Part shown: piece by piece, positions 46,085 through 57,605 of the stretch
Layout of the letters: every line of letters starts with the position of its first letter
Position numbering within the stretch: position 1 is the stretch's first letter
The notes under the pieces: model-generated
What the model saw: only the letters and a program-made list of their open reading frames with translations
Told to the model about the DNA's origin: nothing
The model's database searches: none
Program-made: the position numbers and the translations under genes
Assembly: GCF_950295315.1 (NCBI RefSeq)
Contig: NW_026647259.1
Location: 1 to 64,000 of the forward strand
Direction: 5' to 3'
From: Erinaceus europaeus
Taxonomy: Eukaryota > Chordata > Mammalia > Eulipotyphla > Erinaceidae
DNA: 64,000 nt

Positions 46085-46628
46085 ACTATTTCTTTTTTAT
46101 AAATTAGTGATTTATATGACTACAAATTAATAGGAGTGTACATAAATACCATTCCCACCATCAAAAGACTGGTCCCATCCCATCTCCCCCACCCCCAATG
46201 TGAAGCCGAACTCCTGCCCTCACCTTTCTATAGAAATATTGTACTATATCTATAGAAAACAAGATTATAAAGATTATAAAGAAACATCCAATTCTCACAC
46301 TGTCTCTGAGTTACAAGAATAGGCACTAACTTTCCTCTTAGTTTAGTTTTTCTACTTTTCCATATTCTCCCTACTAGATACCATAAGTTTATGTCATTTT
46401 TGTAATCTCAAGGTATACTACAAATGTTCTTTAAGAATAATCTGAATCTCCTTGGGTAGGTGTGCTTATTTCCTTACCATATATCCTCAAGAGAAGAATT
46501 GCCAGGTCATAGGTTAGGTCCATATCTAGCCTTAGAGTTATCCAGACTGCCTTCCACAGGGACCCCTTTAGCCTTGTAACCTGTCCAACATTCTTTTTTA
46601 TTATCCATTCTGATGTATAACACTTTCA
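46085..46628 (-). mobile_element. L1 3' half, antisense
   Basis: AATTAGTGATTTATATGACTAC and CCCATCTCCCCCACCCCC look like an antisense L1 tail; TATCCTCAAGAGAAGAATTGCC and CCAGACTGCCTTCCACAGGG lie further in. Confidence 0.7.
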
Positions 46629-47350
46629 TAGGAGTGAAGTGTATATCCCTATGTTCTTAGCAGCATAATTTTTTTATAGCACAAACTTGGAAGCAGCCCA
46701 GTTGTTCAATAGCAGGTAAGTAGCTAAGAAAGTTGTGGTATATATGTACAATGAAATATTACTCTGATATTTAAAAAGTATAATTTATTTATTTATCATT
46801 AGGTAGAGACAGAGAGGAATTGAGAGGGGGTGGACTATATAGAGAGGGAGAGAGACAGAGACACCTACAGCCCTGCTTCACCACTTGTGAAGCTTTGCCC
46901 TGCAGGTGGGGGACCAGGGCTTGTATCCTTGCACACTGTAATGAGAGTGCCTAACCAGGTGCACCACTGCCTGGTCCCTACTCAGGTATTAAGGATAATA
47001 AATTTACATTCTTCACCTCATCTTGGATGGAATTTGAGATAAAACAGAAAGAAAAAGCTAATTATGAGATAATCTCACTCATGGGCAGAAGTAAAAAGCA
47101 AGAATAGAAAGGAAAACCCTAAAGAAAACCTCAGACTTGTTTGTTATTTTGTACCAAAACACAGGATCCTGGGGTAGAAGCAAGCACAGATAGGAGGGTC
47201 GGGGGGAGGGGGATCTATCTGGTCCTGACACAAGATGATGGACATAATTCAGGGGATGAATGTGGTTTTGCAGACATATCTCTTGGTGAGATGAAAAATG
47301 GTATCCATTTGCCAATAACTGTACTGTAAACCATTAACTTCCCAATAAGC
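46629..47350 (+). mobile_element. L1 3' end
   Basis: GTTCTTAGCAGCATAATTT, AACTTGGAAGCAGCCCAG, then after a SINE ATCTTGGATGGAATTTGAG and GAGATAATCTCACTCATGGGC, ending near an AATAAT-rich tail. Confidence 0.8.
46783..46979 (-). mobile_element. SINE-C nested in L1
   Basis: TTTATTTATTTATCATTAGG tail, CTACAGCCCTGCTTCACC, antisense head CACCACTGCCTGGTCCC. Confidence 0.85.
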
Positions 47351-47469
47351 AATGAATAATTTATAAATACTAATGAAAACTTCAATTAGTAGTCACTACA
47401 AGTTTCAAAATCTAAAACAATTCACATATGATGCCATATCAGTGTTTTCATTCAAAAGATATTTTACTC

Positions 47470-48580
47470 TAGGGGGGTTGGGCTGTAGAGCGGCCGGTTA
47501 AGTGCACATGGTGCGATGCACAAGGACCAACAACGTAAGGTTCCGGGTTTGAGACCCCGGCTCCCCAACTGCAGGGGCGGGTCGCTTCACTGGTGGTGAA
47601 GCAGGTCTGCAGGTGTCTATCTTTTTCTCCCCTTCTTTGTCTTCCCTTCCTCTCTTGATTGTCGGGCTCTTGTGGGGGACCTATCTCGGGTATAGACTCT
47701 CTGGAGTGACATTCTGTTGGCCACCTGAGATGGGTGCCAGCAAGAATATACTCCTAGGCAGCAGGGGTGAATACGCTGGGATAACTTTGCAACTGGCGGA
47801 GACACCAAACATTTCCCCAGGAGACTATGGTGGCGGATAGTCTGTTTATTGAGCAGCAGAGCAGAGGATTTAAAGGGTAGTATGGGGAAGCAGTTTGTTT
47901 ATATCTAATATGATAAGGGTGAGGGTTTTTTCCAGTAACCGCTGAGCGGGAGGTCTAGCAGGGGATAAGGAAGTGAGATTATCAGCAGGCACAGAGAGAG
48001 AGAGAGAGAGAGAGGAGAGACGAGAGACGAGAGAGGAGAGAGGGGAGAGGGGAGAGAGGAGAAAGGGAGAGAGAGAGAGAGAGAAAGAAAAGGGGGGGGA
48101 ATCTTTGCGTCGGCAGGGGGAATTGAACCATACGTGGTCAGAAGAACTGGAGACAGGGAAGAGGTGAAGGGGCTTCTAGTAGCCGAGTAAGCCGACTAAC
48201 TGGTTTGAGAATAAGGAAGTGAACCTTTGTGCTTAGAGAATGTGGGGTCCTTGTGGGACAAGGTAGTCTGATAGGGGCACAGAATCCTGGAGGCCGAGCC
48301 CCCCCCCCCCCCCCCCCCCCGCTTGACCCCAGGTGGGGGAGTCTGATAGGGCGGCTGTACCACCAGGCACCTGTTTCATAGGAGGTCCACACCATGCTCA
48401 ACCTTAGCCTCACAGTTCCCCACACTAGATTTCTCTCTGTCCTGTCCAACAACAATGACAATAATAATGATGATAAATAACAAGGGCAACAAAAAAGGGG
48501 ACAATGACCTCCAGGAGCAGTGAATTTGTAGTGCAGGCACTGAGCCCCAGTAATAACCCTGGAGAAAAAAAAGATATTTA
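47470..48580 (+). mobile_element. SINE-A long form hosting a solo LTR
   Basis: SINE-A head and core run to 47659. The same element resumes at 48426 (ATTTCTCTCTGTCCTGTCC) and ends with the distal block GTGCAGGCACTGAGCCCCAG. Confidence 0.9.
47660..48425 (-). mobile_element. Solo LTR, class-II ERV type (766 bp)
   Basis: TG...CA termini. Flanks CTTGAT (47654-47659) and CTAGAT (48426-48431) form a 6-bp duplication with one mismatch. On the minus strand TTTAAA (47869-47874) precedes AATAAA (47845-47850), fitting a TATA-like promoter and polyadenylation signal, with U5 toward 47660. A (GA)n tract (47989-48097) and a C-run (about 48300-48320) lie in the U3 part. No internal viral sequence remains. 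Confidence 0.75.
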
Positions 48581-48816
48581 CTCTAGGTATGAAATATGAT
48601 TTAATTATGGCCTTTTGTTAAAACGTCATCAGTGGGGCACCCAAATTGTGCAAGGACTTATTAACTAGTTTCTACTGTGGAATGTAATTCTGGTGTAACA
48701 TGGCAACAGAAGATAATCTTATGTTTTCCTTCTTTTGTCTGTCACGGCATAGTCTGTCACCACAATCAGGTTTATTCCCATCCACTTGTTCAAGATGAAC
48801 TTTAAGGATTTTCATT

Positions 48817-49079
48817 AAGAGAAATCATCCTGCGAGTCGGGCGGTAGCGCAGCTGCTTAAGCGCAGGTGGCACAAAGCACAAGGACCAGTTAGGATCCTG
48901 GTTCAAGCCCTCAGCTCCCCCACCTGCAGGGGAGTCGCTTCACAGGCGGTGAAGCAGGTCTGCAGGTGTCTCTCTGTCTCTCTTCCTCTCTATCTCCCCT
49001 TTCTCTCTCAATTTCTCTGTCTCTATCCAATAACAAATAAATAAAGTTAAAAAAATTTTTTAAAAAGAGAAATCATCCT
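48817..49079 (+). mobile_element. Young mosaic SINE (A head, C tail), 15-bp duplication
   Basis: A perfect AAGAGAAATCATCCT lies at 48817-48831 and 49065-49079. The head GAGTCGGGCGGTAGCGCAGC and core are SINE-A; after CAGGTGTC the tail is SINE-C (TCTCTATCCAATAAC). CpGs in the Pol III A-box region are intact, suggesting a young copy. Confidence 0.9.
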
Positions 49080-49324
49080 ACTCATCTTTTCTCACTTTAT
49101 AATTAGGACTCCAAAGGAAACTCATTCTGCTGCATTACACTGACAGAGCTGTGCATTTCTTTCAGGAGTCCTTCACACAGTGTGATTTTATCTCCATGCA
49201 GCTTATGACCTCCTGCTTCATCTTAAATTCTGTGCTAGGACTATCTCTCTGAATCCAGTAATATCTTATTATAAAAATCAGCAAGTACAAAACATTGTGA
49301 GACACCACATGTAAATTCAATTTA

Positions 49325-49860
49325 TTTAGCCATTTTAGTCATGCATAATTGTGGCTTACAAGATTGTAAGATTCCATACTGTACCCACCACCAAAGTTCT
49401 GCTCTCCCACTTTCCCAACTGTAACCACTATAATTCTCACAAAATCCTAGAGACAATTTGTTTTCTTCTTCGTCTTCTTCTTCTTCCTCTTCTTCTTCTT
49501 CTTCTCCTTCTCCTTCTCCTCCTTCTCCTCCTTCTTCCTCTTCTTCCTCTTCTTCTTCCTCTTCTTCCTCTTCTTCCCCTTCTCCTCCTACTCCTCCTCC
49601 TCCTCCTTCTTCTTCTTCTCTTCTTCTCCTTCTCCCTCTCCCTTTCCCTCTCCCTCTTCTTCTCCTTCTTCATCTTTGTCTTCCTTTGCAAGTTTATGTT
49701 TCAGTTCTCTAAATTACTCATATGAATGAAAACATCTGACAGTTGTCTTTAATCTTATTACTTATTTCACTAAATCACTTCCAGTTCCACCTATTTTGTC
49801 CCAAAGTACCCAAATTCTTAACACATATGATACCTTATTTAAAGAAGTTCAAGAATTATA
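49325..49860 (-). mobile_element. L1 3' region, antisense, split by (CTT)n
   Basis: ATTGTGGCTTACAAGATTG, CCACCACCAAAGTTCTGC and ATTCTCACAAAATCCTAGAG lie before a (CTT)/(CCT) tract at about 49460-49680. After it, AAAACATCTGACAGTTGTC and CCAGTTCCACCTATTTTGTCC continue the same L1 order as 27570-27700. Confidence 0.75.
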
Positions 49861-50944
49861 ACATAAAGATCATTAGGTGAAAAAGAACATATATCCAGTA
49901 TTACTCTATTCACTATATTCTTATAGTCAAAACTAGAGTTTGTTATCAATATTGCTTTCTAGTTGAGTGTGAAGGGAATGGACTGACAACTTGGATTTGG
50001 ATCCAGGGACATATTTACTAGATCCATGACAACAGCATGCTATGTAATACTACTATGCCTTCTTTTTCTTCTGTGTATAATGAGGTCAAATGATTTATTA
50101 AGGATACTGTGAATAGAAAATTAGATAATGTATATAAAGTGTTGGGTAAAAAATCCTGGAATATGTGATTGCATAGGTAACTTCCCAGATAGAACATGCA
50201 CTTTACCACACTACTTTGAGTCTCCAGTGCTATGTGGATACTCATGGGAAAGCTTCACATGCAGTAGAGCATGCTATGGTAGCCAGTTTTCATCAGAAGT
50301 TGAAAAAAATATGTCCACTGGAGTGTAGGTGCAAAGTGCAGGTGCTGGAGAAAAAAAAAACAAAACTGGAGTATTGTGGGTATTCAATAAAATACTCACT
50401 AGCATCATAGTTAACTATTAATTTTTGAAGTTATCAAATTTGCCGAAACAAAATTTTCTCAGACCACTAGATGGCATTGCATTAAGCTTATTTGAGAATA
50501 TGCAGCATAGGCATGAGGAAACCTCAGTAGTCTGTGGTTTATTGCAGCTGACCGAGGAACTCAGAACAGGGAAGGGAAAGATGTCAAGGGAAGCTTGGGA
50601 TCCAGTACCCTACAATAGAGGAGAATGATTGTTTGCTGAAGGATGACATATACTTACATCTACGTTGGTAAAATCTGGAGATGTTCTCCCATGAAAACAA
50701 TGATCCTATAAATCAGCATTTCCTTGGTCAAATTATATTTAAATAAAAAACAAGCAAACAAATAAAAACTATGCAAAGACTACACAGGCTGAATGCTGAA
50801 TATGGGCCTCAGATCAGATTGATGGGGCCTAACTTTGCCATCATTGGGGGCTACTCTTTTCCTTAATACAGCTTTCTAGTCTTATTTACAACTCTGACAC
50901 CATCTCCCCAGACAATATATTTAGCTCACCTGCATGTTATCTGT
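49861..50944. other. Repeat-poor non-coding sequence
   Basis: No exon or repeat recognised. Several 60-75-codon frames lack domains. Confidence 0.4.
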
Positions 50945-51934
50945 TGGGCTGAGGCAAAAATGAGTAAAGTCAATGGGTCCCTTAGAATATACCTAAAATA
51001 GACCTCCTGGCTTTTTCCAAAATGGAGACCCCAAATCTCATCTGCTATACTTTGACTTTTAGATTCCTGATTATTAAACAATTTGTTCTGCTTTATACCT
51101 TAATGCTTTTCAGTCACCAAGTTGCTGACGCTACCATGAGGCCAACCTGACTTCCCTCAGCAGATGACCTCACCAATGTGTCCTGGAACTTCACCCCTCC
51201 AGAGCCACTAGGGAAAGAAAGAAACAGGCTGGGAGTATGGATCAACCTGCTAAAGTCCATGTCCAGCAGAGAAGCAATTACAGAACTCAGACCTTCCACC
51301 TTCTGTATCCTATAAGCATCCTGGGTCCATACTCCTAGAGGAATGAAGAATAGGAAAGCTTCTAGGGGATGAAGCCAAGATGGTGGGTTGAAGATAGCAC
51401 CTGGCGTATGCTCTGCAAGGAGGCTGCATTAAACCTGGGAATTTCAGGTGAGGGCAGGATTTCCAGGTTATTGGTAGAGGAACTATGCAGGAGAGGTCAA
51501 GGAGGAACCACTTCAGAACCATATAACCCTCCCTTAGTCTGTCAAGTGGAGGCTAAAAAGGACAAAGGAGGCACAGAGTTATGAGTTTTACTTTTCCTCT
51601 CTGCACCACCCTCCCAAGACCAACCTCCAAACCAGATGGGTAAGGGAATTGACTATAGACAAGGAGGCTCTCCTGTGGAGTTAATCTCATTAGCAAGATT
51701 CCAAGCTCAGTGGGGGAACATTTTCCAAGCTAATTTTTCTGTTTTTGAAGGGGTCTGGAACTTTAAGTAGTTGACTTCCTGGACTAGCTGCCCTTGCTGG
51801 GTCTGTGAGAAAGCTTCCAGTAGAGGGGATGGAATGCAGAACTCTGGTGGTGGAAATTGTGTGGAATTGTATGCTTCTTTTCCAACAGACTTGTTGATAA
51901 TAATTAAATCAACAAAAAATAATAAAGTGTGCAG
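50945..51934 (+). mobile_element. R-family copy, interrupted
   Basis: R sequence from AAAATGAGTAAAGTCAATGGG to GGAAAGCTTCTAG (51365), then resumes at GAAAGCTTCCAG (51809) and ends near ATAATTAAATCAACAAAAAA. Confidence 0.85.
51366..51808. mobile_element. 443-bp insertion resembling an L1 5' end, no tail
   Basis: Inserted in the R copy with a 12-bp duplication GAAAGCTTC(T/C)AG (51354-51365 and 51809-51820). Begins GATGAAGCCAAGATGGTGGG, a YY1-like CAAGATGG context typical of L1 5' UTRs. It ends without A-tail or LTR-like CA. Confidence 0.5.
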
Positions 51935-52014
51935 AGTATATATTAATTCCTAGCAGGAACAATTCATAATAAAATTTATTTTCATATATAGTGATTTATA
52001 TATTGTGATTTTAT

Positions 52015-52318
52015 TTTTTTTTAAGTTTTTATTTTATATTTATTTTTGTTTTTATCTTACCAGAGCATTGCTCAGCTCTGGCTTATGGTGGTGTGGGGGA
52101 TTGAACCTGGGACTTTAGTGCCTCAGGCATGAGAGTTTCTTTGCATAACCATTATGCTATCTACCCCTCTGTCTGCCTGTTTTTGTTGTTGTTTGTTTGT
52201 TTGTTTTAATCAGAATGTTGCTCAGCTCTGGCTTGTGGTGGTGTGGAATATTGAATTGGAAATTTGGGACCTCAAGAATGAAATTCTGTTTGCAAAACCA
52301 TTATGCTATCTTCCCCAA
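52015..52318 (-). mobile_element. Two SINE-B copies in tandem
   Basis: Copies at 52015-52172 and 52181-52318, each with CTCAGCTCTGGCTT and CCATTATGCTATCT. The second is clearly older. Confidence 0.85.
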
Positions 52319-52319
52319 C

Positions 52320-52879
52320 ATAAATTGTAATGTTAGGGTTTTGGTTTACTTATATAGGTAAGTCCTGGAAGATATTATATTTGATTCAGTTTTGTTTCCA
52401 TTAAGTGTTAATTAAGTGCTTATTTCTGTTTTTCTTTTTCTTGAATTAGGGTATTTACTGTGAGTATTCTCAACAATGCCACAAAGTAAACGATCATGTA
52501 GGTATCCTACAAAAAAAATTTACTGTTTGGTAGTTGTGGTGGAATGTACTGGGGATCAACAATACAAAATGTTATGGAGGGAAGACTAGCTCAGGGGACT
52601 TCTACTCACTCCCCATCCTGCTCAGTGATTCTGCACCGTAAGATGAGTATCTACTTTTAAACTTTGTAGATTACTTAAAACTTAGTGTTGCTGATTCTTT
52701 GCTGATTATCAAAACTAACTAGTGGATGTCATCAGAAGTACTGTCTTTAAGTACTTCTTTCAGTACTTTAAAGCAGAGCTGTCTTTAAGGCACATTTAAA
52801 ACAGAATAACTTACATGATACACTTTGATAGTTCAGATGATAATATGAGCAAGAGATTCATGAACTAAAGAGGAAAGAT

Positions 52880-52931
<52 letters not shown>

Positions 52932-53500
52932 GGAACTTTACCATTCTGGGACAATATATTTTTTTTCTCCAGATAGCAAGGGGGAAAAGATATCACAGTA
53001 CCAAATAGTCCTTTCTGATGCAGGACTAGTCTCAAACGGGGGTCACATACATGGAAAAACAGGAACACTACTCAAGAGATCTATTTTTCTGGCCTAAAAT
53101 ATTAATTTTGTCATAATGGACAATGAACTTGAACTGGAGAATTGCCAATCTAACCATTTTCTTCAAGATAGATGTGGTTGTCAAATGTCTTAATTTACCT
53201 TCAAATGTGAATTGTGTGAGAATGGTAAAGTATGTATATATCTCCTCTGAAACTCCAAGTGAAGCAAAATACTTATTTCATATATCCAATAAGTTATATC
53301 ATATATGAAATAAAAATGTGTGGAAAAGTAGTCACTAGATTAAATAAACAAATATTTTTGGAGATCATCAAAAAATAATTAAGCCAAATGTTATAGACCA
53401 TTTATATAACAATATTCCAGATATTATTTAATATATGTATGTTTCTAATTTAAATGCAAATATGAAAACAGGTTTAATAAGGCAATGTAATGTTAAAAAT
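52320..53500. other. Repeat-poor sequence with (TG)n
   Basis: (TG)n at 52883-52930. No gene or other nameable repeat. Confidence 0.45.
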
Positions 53501-53504
53501 AAGG

Positions 53505-53825
53505 TGGGCAGATGACCTCACCAATGTGTCCTGGAACTCTAATTCCCCTGAGCCCTACTCCACTAGGGAGAGACAGAAACAGACTGGGTAATATGGATCA
53601 ACCTGCCAACTTCCATGTCCAGCAGAGAAATAATTACAGAAGCCAGACCTTCCACCATCTGCTCCCCATAAAGATCTTTGATCTATATTCTCAGAGGGAT
53701 AAAGTATAGGGAATCTTCTAGAAGAGGGTATAGAATAGGTAACTCTGGTGATGGTAATTGTGTGGAATTGTACTCCTCTTATTCCACAATCTTGTCAATC
53801 ATTATTAAACCACTAAAAAAACAAA
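53505..53825 (+). mobile_element. R-family copy
   Basis: CCTCACCAATGTGTCCTGG through AGAGGGATAAAGTATAGGG to TCATTATTAAACCACTAAAAA. An A/G-rich extension runs to about 53870. Confidence 0.8.
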
Positions 53826-53867
53826 AAAGAGAGAAAGAAAGAAGGAAAAAAAGAAAGAAAAAAAAAA

Positions 53868-54165
53868 AAGAGGTAGAAGGAGACAGGCAGTGGTGCGCAT
53901 ATAGTAGAAAGCACAAGTAACTGCACAAGGATCCAGGTTGTAGCCCCAGGCTCCCCATCTGCAGTCGGGTTGCTTCACAAATGGTGAAGCAGGTCTGCAG
54001 GTCTCTGTCTTTCCCTCTCCTTCTCTATGTCTCCCTCCTTTCTCAATTTCTCTCCATCCCATGCAAAAAATAATTTTAAAAAAAATGTCCACAGGAGCAG
54101 TGGATTTTTAGTACTGAGCCCCAGTGATAACTTTGGAGGAAAAAAAATAAAATAAAAATAAGATA
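53868..54165 (+). mobile_element. SINE-A/C copy, long form
   Basis: GACAGGCAGTGGTGCGC head, GGTTGCTTCACAAATGG core, A-tail and the distal block GCAGTGGATTTTTAGTACTG. Confidence 0.75.
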
Positions 54166-54299
54166 AGGTAAACAGCTCTATGAACTGAAAATGGAACACA
54201 ATTACAACATAATGGGCAGGCAGCTCCTCCTGTAGAAACAAGCAACAGATTTGTGAATATTGTTCTTGTAGATAACAAAATCAGTGTTCTTACAGGGTA

Positions 54300-54612
54300 T
54301 TTGTTTTTTGTCTAAAATGTCCAGTGAATCTTTTGATCTTTGCCAAAAGGTCTATAATGTTTGGTCCAATATAAATCTTCCATTGACACAATTGTCCCAT
54401 GATAATAGGTCATTGCTATGTAGTTCTGCCAAAAAAATGTTCATTCAGATATTTGGTCTATAAAAAATGGTCCTTGAAATATTGGTTGCATTCCCAAAAC
54501 ATCCACTGAGACATCTAGTCTATGCCAAAATGTTTTTGAAATTTCATTCTATTTCAAAACACTCATTGAGACATTTGGTCCAAGTCAAAATACTGTATAT
54601 TTTGTCCTGTTT
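54300..54612 (+). repeat. Degenerate ~60-bp tandem array, about five units
   Basis: Anchor motif CA(T/C)TGA(G)ACAT.T.GTC recurs near 54322, 54381, 54442, 54504 and 54564, spacing 59-62 bp. Between anchors comes (T/G)CCAAAA(T)G and then TTGAAAT. The last two units match best (CACTGAGACATCTAGTCTA versus CATTGAGACATTTGGTCCA). Not one of the named repeats in this window. Confidence 0.7.
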
Positions 54613-55025
54613 AGTGCTTTTTTGGGTATATATAGTTAATATAAGTCCCACATGTCTGCAAGACTCAAACCTTAGCCCATCTACTGAATTTCATGTGTTA
54701 TTACTAACTAGGTCACTAAAGAAAGAAGGGTTATTTTTAGCAATATAACCACAATATAATTATTGGACCAATAAAACACGATAGTATTTTTATGCATGAA
54801 TTCTGTTAATCAAAAATATTAGTTACTTTTATTGACTATTTGGACTCAGGGAGAACTTTCCTAAGCATATGGATTCAACAGGACCACATTTCAGGAATAT
54901 TTTGCTATTAACCATTTGTCTCCATTCATGTTTTGAATAGGAACAAATATCAAGAACATTTTGTCATGGATCAAAAGTCTCAGTCAGCATATTGAACTGA
55001 CCTAAATTTTCACTAAAAAGAAAAT
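54613..55025. other. Unique AT-rich sequence
   Basis: A faint echo of the array (CATTTTGTCATGGATCAAAAG) lies near 54958; otherwise nothing. Confidence 0.35.
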
Positions 55026-55026
55026 A

Positions 55027-55235
55027 TTCTCAACCTGGGTGGTGGCAAACCACATGTCACAATGCTCAAGGACCCAGATTTGAGTCCCCAGTCTCCACTT
55101 GCAGGGGGAAAGCTTCACGGGTGGTGAAGTAGTGCTGTGAGTGTCTCTCTCCTTCTCTATCTCTCCCTACCATTTTGATTTCTGACTGTCTCTATTCAAT
55201 AAATAAAGATAATAAGACTATTTTTTAAAAGACTT
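55027..55235 (+). mobile_element. SINE-C copy
   Basis: CCTGGGTGGTGGCAAACC head, GGGGGAAAGCTTCACGG core, CAATAAATAAAG tail. Confidence 0.8.
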
Positions 55236-56269
55236 TTAAAAAAGTAAAAATTCTCCTTATAAAAAGGGAAACTGCATTGACAACTTGCTTTTACAATTTA
55301 CTTCTTTTAGTATACTACTCTGGAATTCAAGTCTAATTAAGAGTTTACCAACTGAGTAAAAAATCAAAGCAAGGCATATTTTTGATATAATCTAAAATTC
55401 TATGACAAAGTTTGTAAAGCTTTTTACTAAAAGTCCAGTAGTGAATAGTTAAGAATTTTTGAACCAGGTGGTGTTTATCAAGATTATTCAAGTCTGCCTT
55501 TCTAGTGCAAACATCATCATAGGTAGTGGGTAAGCCTGTTGTTCAGTAAAATCTTACTTATAAAATCAACAGCTGGCCATATTTGGTCAATGACAGTTTC
55601 TCATAACCTGGTTTTGATACCAAGTGTCTTTACCTTTTACACGAAGGCACTGTCTATTAACATAAGGCTTCTCTTCTTTAGTTGAAGAGGAATTAAAACC
55701 CATGACTGTGACTTGGCTTTTTTCTATGGTGACCAATCTACTTAAGATGAAAACTTTCTTTATAGTGGAAGTTTCCCCAATTAGAATAGAGCTAATTGTT
55801 ATTTCCTCATGTGTTCTTCTATCTTTTGAGGATGACTTTACAAATTTTTGTTTCATTTCACTTAGAAGTTATCTCTGGGAATATTTTCCCCCTCAGTTCT
55901 AGATTTCTAACGATATCTCCACATGAACCCAAAATTTGTATTGCTTGGTGTGGAAGCATGGATATCTATTGATTCTTGAAATCCACATGTATTCTAGCTA
56001 CATAGTTCTGAGAAAATAGCTTTAAATTTTATAACCTTCAGAGCATTCCTTGTCAGCCAGAAACTCAAAAATACCTTCTGACTATGCATCTTAAAGAAAA
56101 GATCAAATACATGTTTTTCTCAAAGTGTTTAAAATATGCTCTCATAGGTGTCTTCGTAGTCCTGTTGTTGTGTAACCTTAGGCAATGACACAGGTGTGAT
56201 CATTTCTCATCATAAATAATAGCTGGACCTATATTGCAACACATAATGTTATCAGGCCTACTGCTGCTT
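55236..56269. other. Unique non-coding sequence
   Basis: Contains an 89-codon minus-strand frame (55587-55856) with no domain I recognise. No repeat identified. Confidence 0.4.
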
Positions 56270-56473
56270 TTAAAAAAATATATTATCTTTATGTATTGGC
56301 CAGAGACAGCCTGAAATCAAGAGGGAAGATGGACAGAGACAGATAGACACCTGCAGCCCTGCTTTACAACTCGCAAGGCTTTTCCCTTGCATGTGGGGAC
56401 CAGAGGCTCGAACCCGGGTCCTTGCACACCATAACATGTGAGCTCAACCAAGTACACCACCATCTGGCCCCAT
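56270..56473 (-). mobile_element. SINE-C copy
   Basis: CACCTGCAGCCCTGC, GGCTTTTCCCTTGC, GGCTCGAACCCGGGTCC (B-box complement with intact CpGs), head CACCACCATCTGGCCCC. Confidence 0.85.
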
Positions 56474-56978
56474 ACTGATTCTTTAGTAGCATTAGCTGGA
56501 AGCTTGTTAGAGATGTCTATTCACAAGGCCCCAAACCCACTGAATCACAACCTGCATTTTAATAATTTCTCTAGAGAATAAATAATGGTCAAGTTTTAGG
56601 ATGATGCTATAGTACATTACATCTTAAAGTTAATAATCTCAGACCATTTGTATATTTTTCCTATTTTATAACTGACAAAAATGGAAAAATATTTAAAGTA
56701 TGCTTCATGGAGACTTCATGTCCATATACATTGTAAAATAATCCCTCCTGATTCAGTTAATTGTTATTCTTTTTTATTACTTCAACACCTGCGTGGGTTT
56801 TGTGTGTGCAGAGCTTTGTAGTTATAAGACCTCTTCATTATTTTTACTTGAAACAGAGAGAGATGGGAAGAATGGGAGAGACAGGAAATTCCCCTGTTGC
56901 TTGTGGAATGAAGGATATGGCACACACCTTACCTGATGAGCTACCCTTTAACCAACTCATATTTATTCTTAATGTTAC
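56474..56978. other. Repeat-poor non-coding sequence
   Basis: No gene or repeat recognised upstream of the LTR. Confidence 0.35.
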
Positions 56979-56984
56979 AATGAA

Positions 56985-57605
56985 TGTTGGAGAGTGGGCC
57001 CACTGCCTGGGAATCCCAAGCCGTTATTTCCATGAGGTCAGAGTGGGTCGACCCCAGGATCTCCCCCCTCCGGTTCGAAATAATGGCAGGTTCCCTCGAC
57101 CTCGTGAACTAATGAAGAATGGCTTCTCCAGATGGGGGCTACCTTTCTGCACATGCCCCTCCTGTCCTCTTAAAACAAAGTCTATTAATTACTTTATATT
57201 TGTGTATGGCCAAACTTGAAAACCACCTCAAACTCCTGTTACTCAACTGCCCCCTCCTCTGAAGTGCCTGTAATTTACCCCCAGGAAAAATTGCATTGTG
57301 AGCTTATGATCAAACCTTGTATAGTAACCTTTTACTTATGATAAAATAGTTTGTAGGTCAAAATGTGACTATGCATTGTGTTGCTTCGTGTTTGGGTTAA
57401 TGATTACCTTACCCTTCTTTGTGTGCAACGGGTATATCTCTCTCAAGAAACGAGTTGCCCCACTGAGGCTCTCCCCGAGCTGACTGCTTGTCTCTCTGAG
57501 CACTTGCCCTTGCCACGTGGAGCTACCCCAGGACTCCCAGGGGGGTTCTTTGACCTTCCCCGCTAGTGGCCAGGGCGGTAAGGGACCTGGATTGGCAGCC
57601 CACAG
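56985..57605 (+). mobile_element. Probable solo LTR (621 bp)
   Basis: Starts TGTTGGAGAGTGGG and ends GGCAGCCCACA. Flanks AATGAA (56979-56984) and GATGAA (57606-57611) form a 6-bp duplication with one mismatch. G+C-rich with CpGs compared with its surroundings. The plus orientation is a guess from a TTGTCTCTCTGAGC-type R/U5-like block near 57490. The 152-codon frame over its start is not a known viral protein. Confidence 0.6.

Noticed and set aside
46085..47350. Single twin-primed L1 as a firm call
   Set aside because: The antisense arm seems to include 3'-tail sequence, so two insertions are at least as likely; kept only as a finding.
49351..49725. Plus-strand poly-Leu/Ser and minus-strand poly-Arg frames
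   Set aside because: Created by the (CTT)n/(CCT)n tract inside an antisense L1.
55587..55856. 89-codon minus-strand frame as a host gene or retrocopy
   Set aside because: No domain, polyadenylation signal or A-tail recognised. Length is within chance expectation for 64 kb.
56761..57219. 152-codon plus-strand frame
   Set aside because: Spans the boundary between flanking DNA and an LTR, so it cannot be one ancestral gene.
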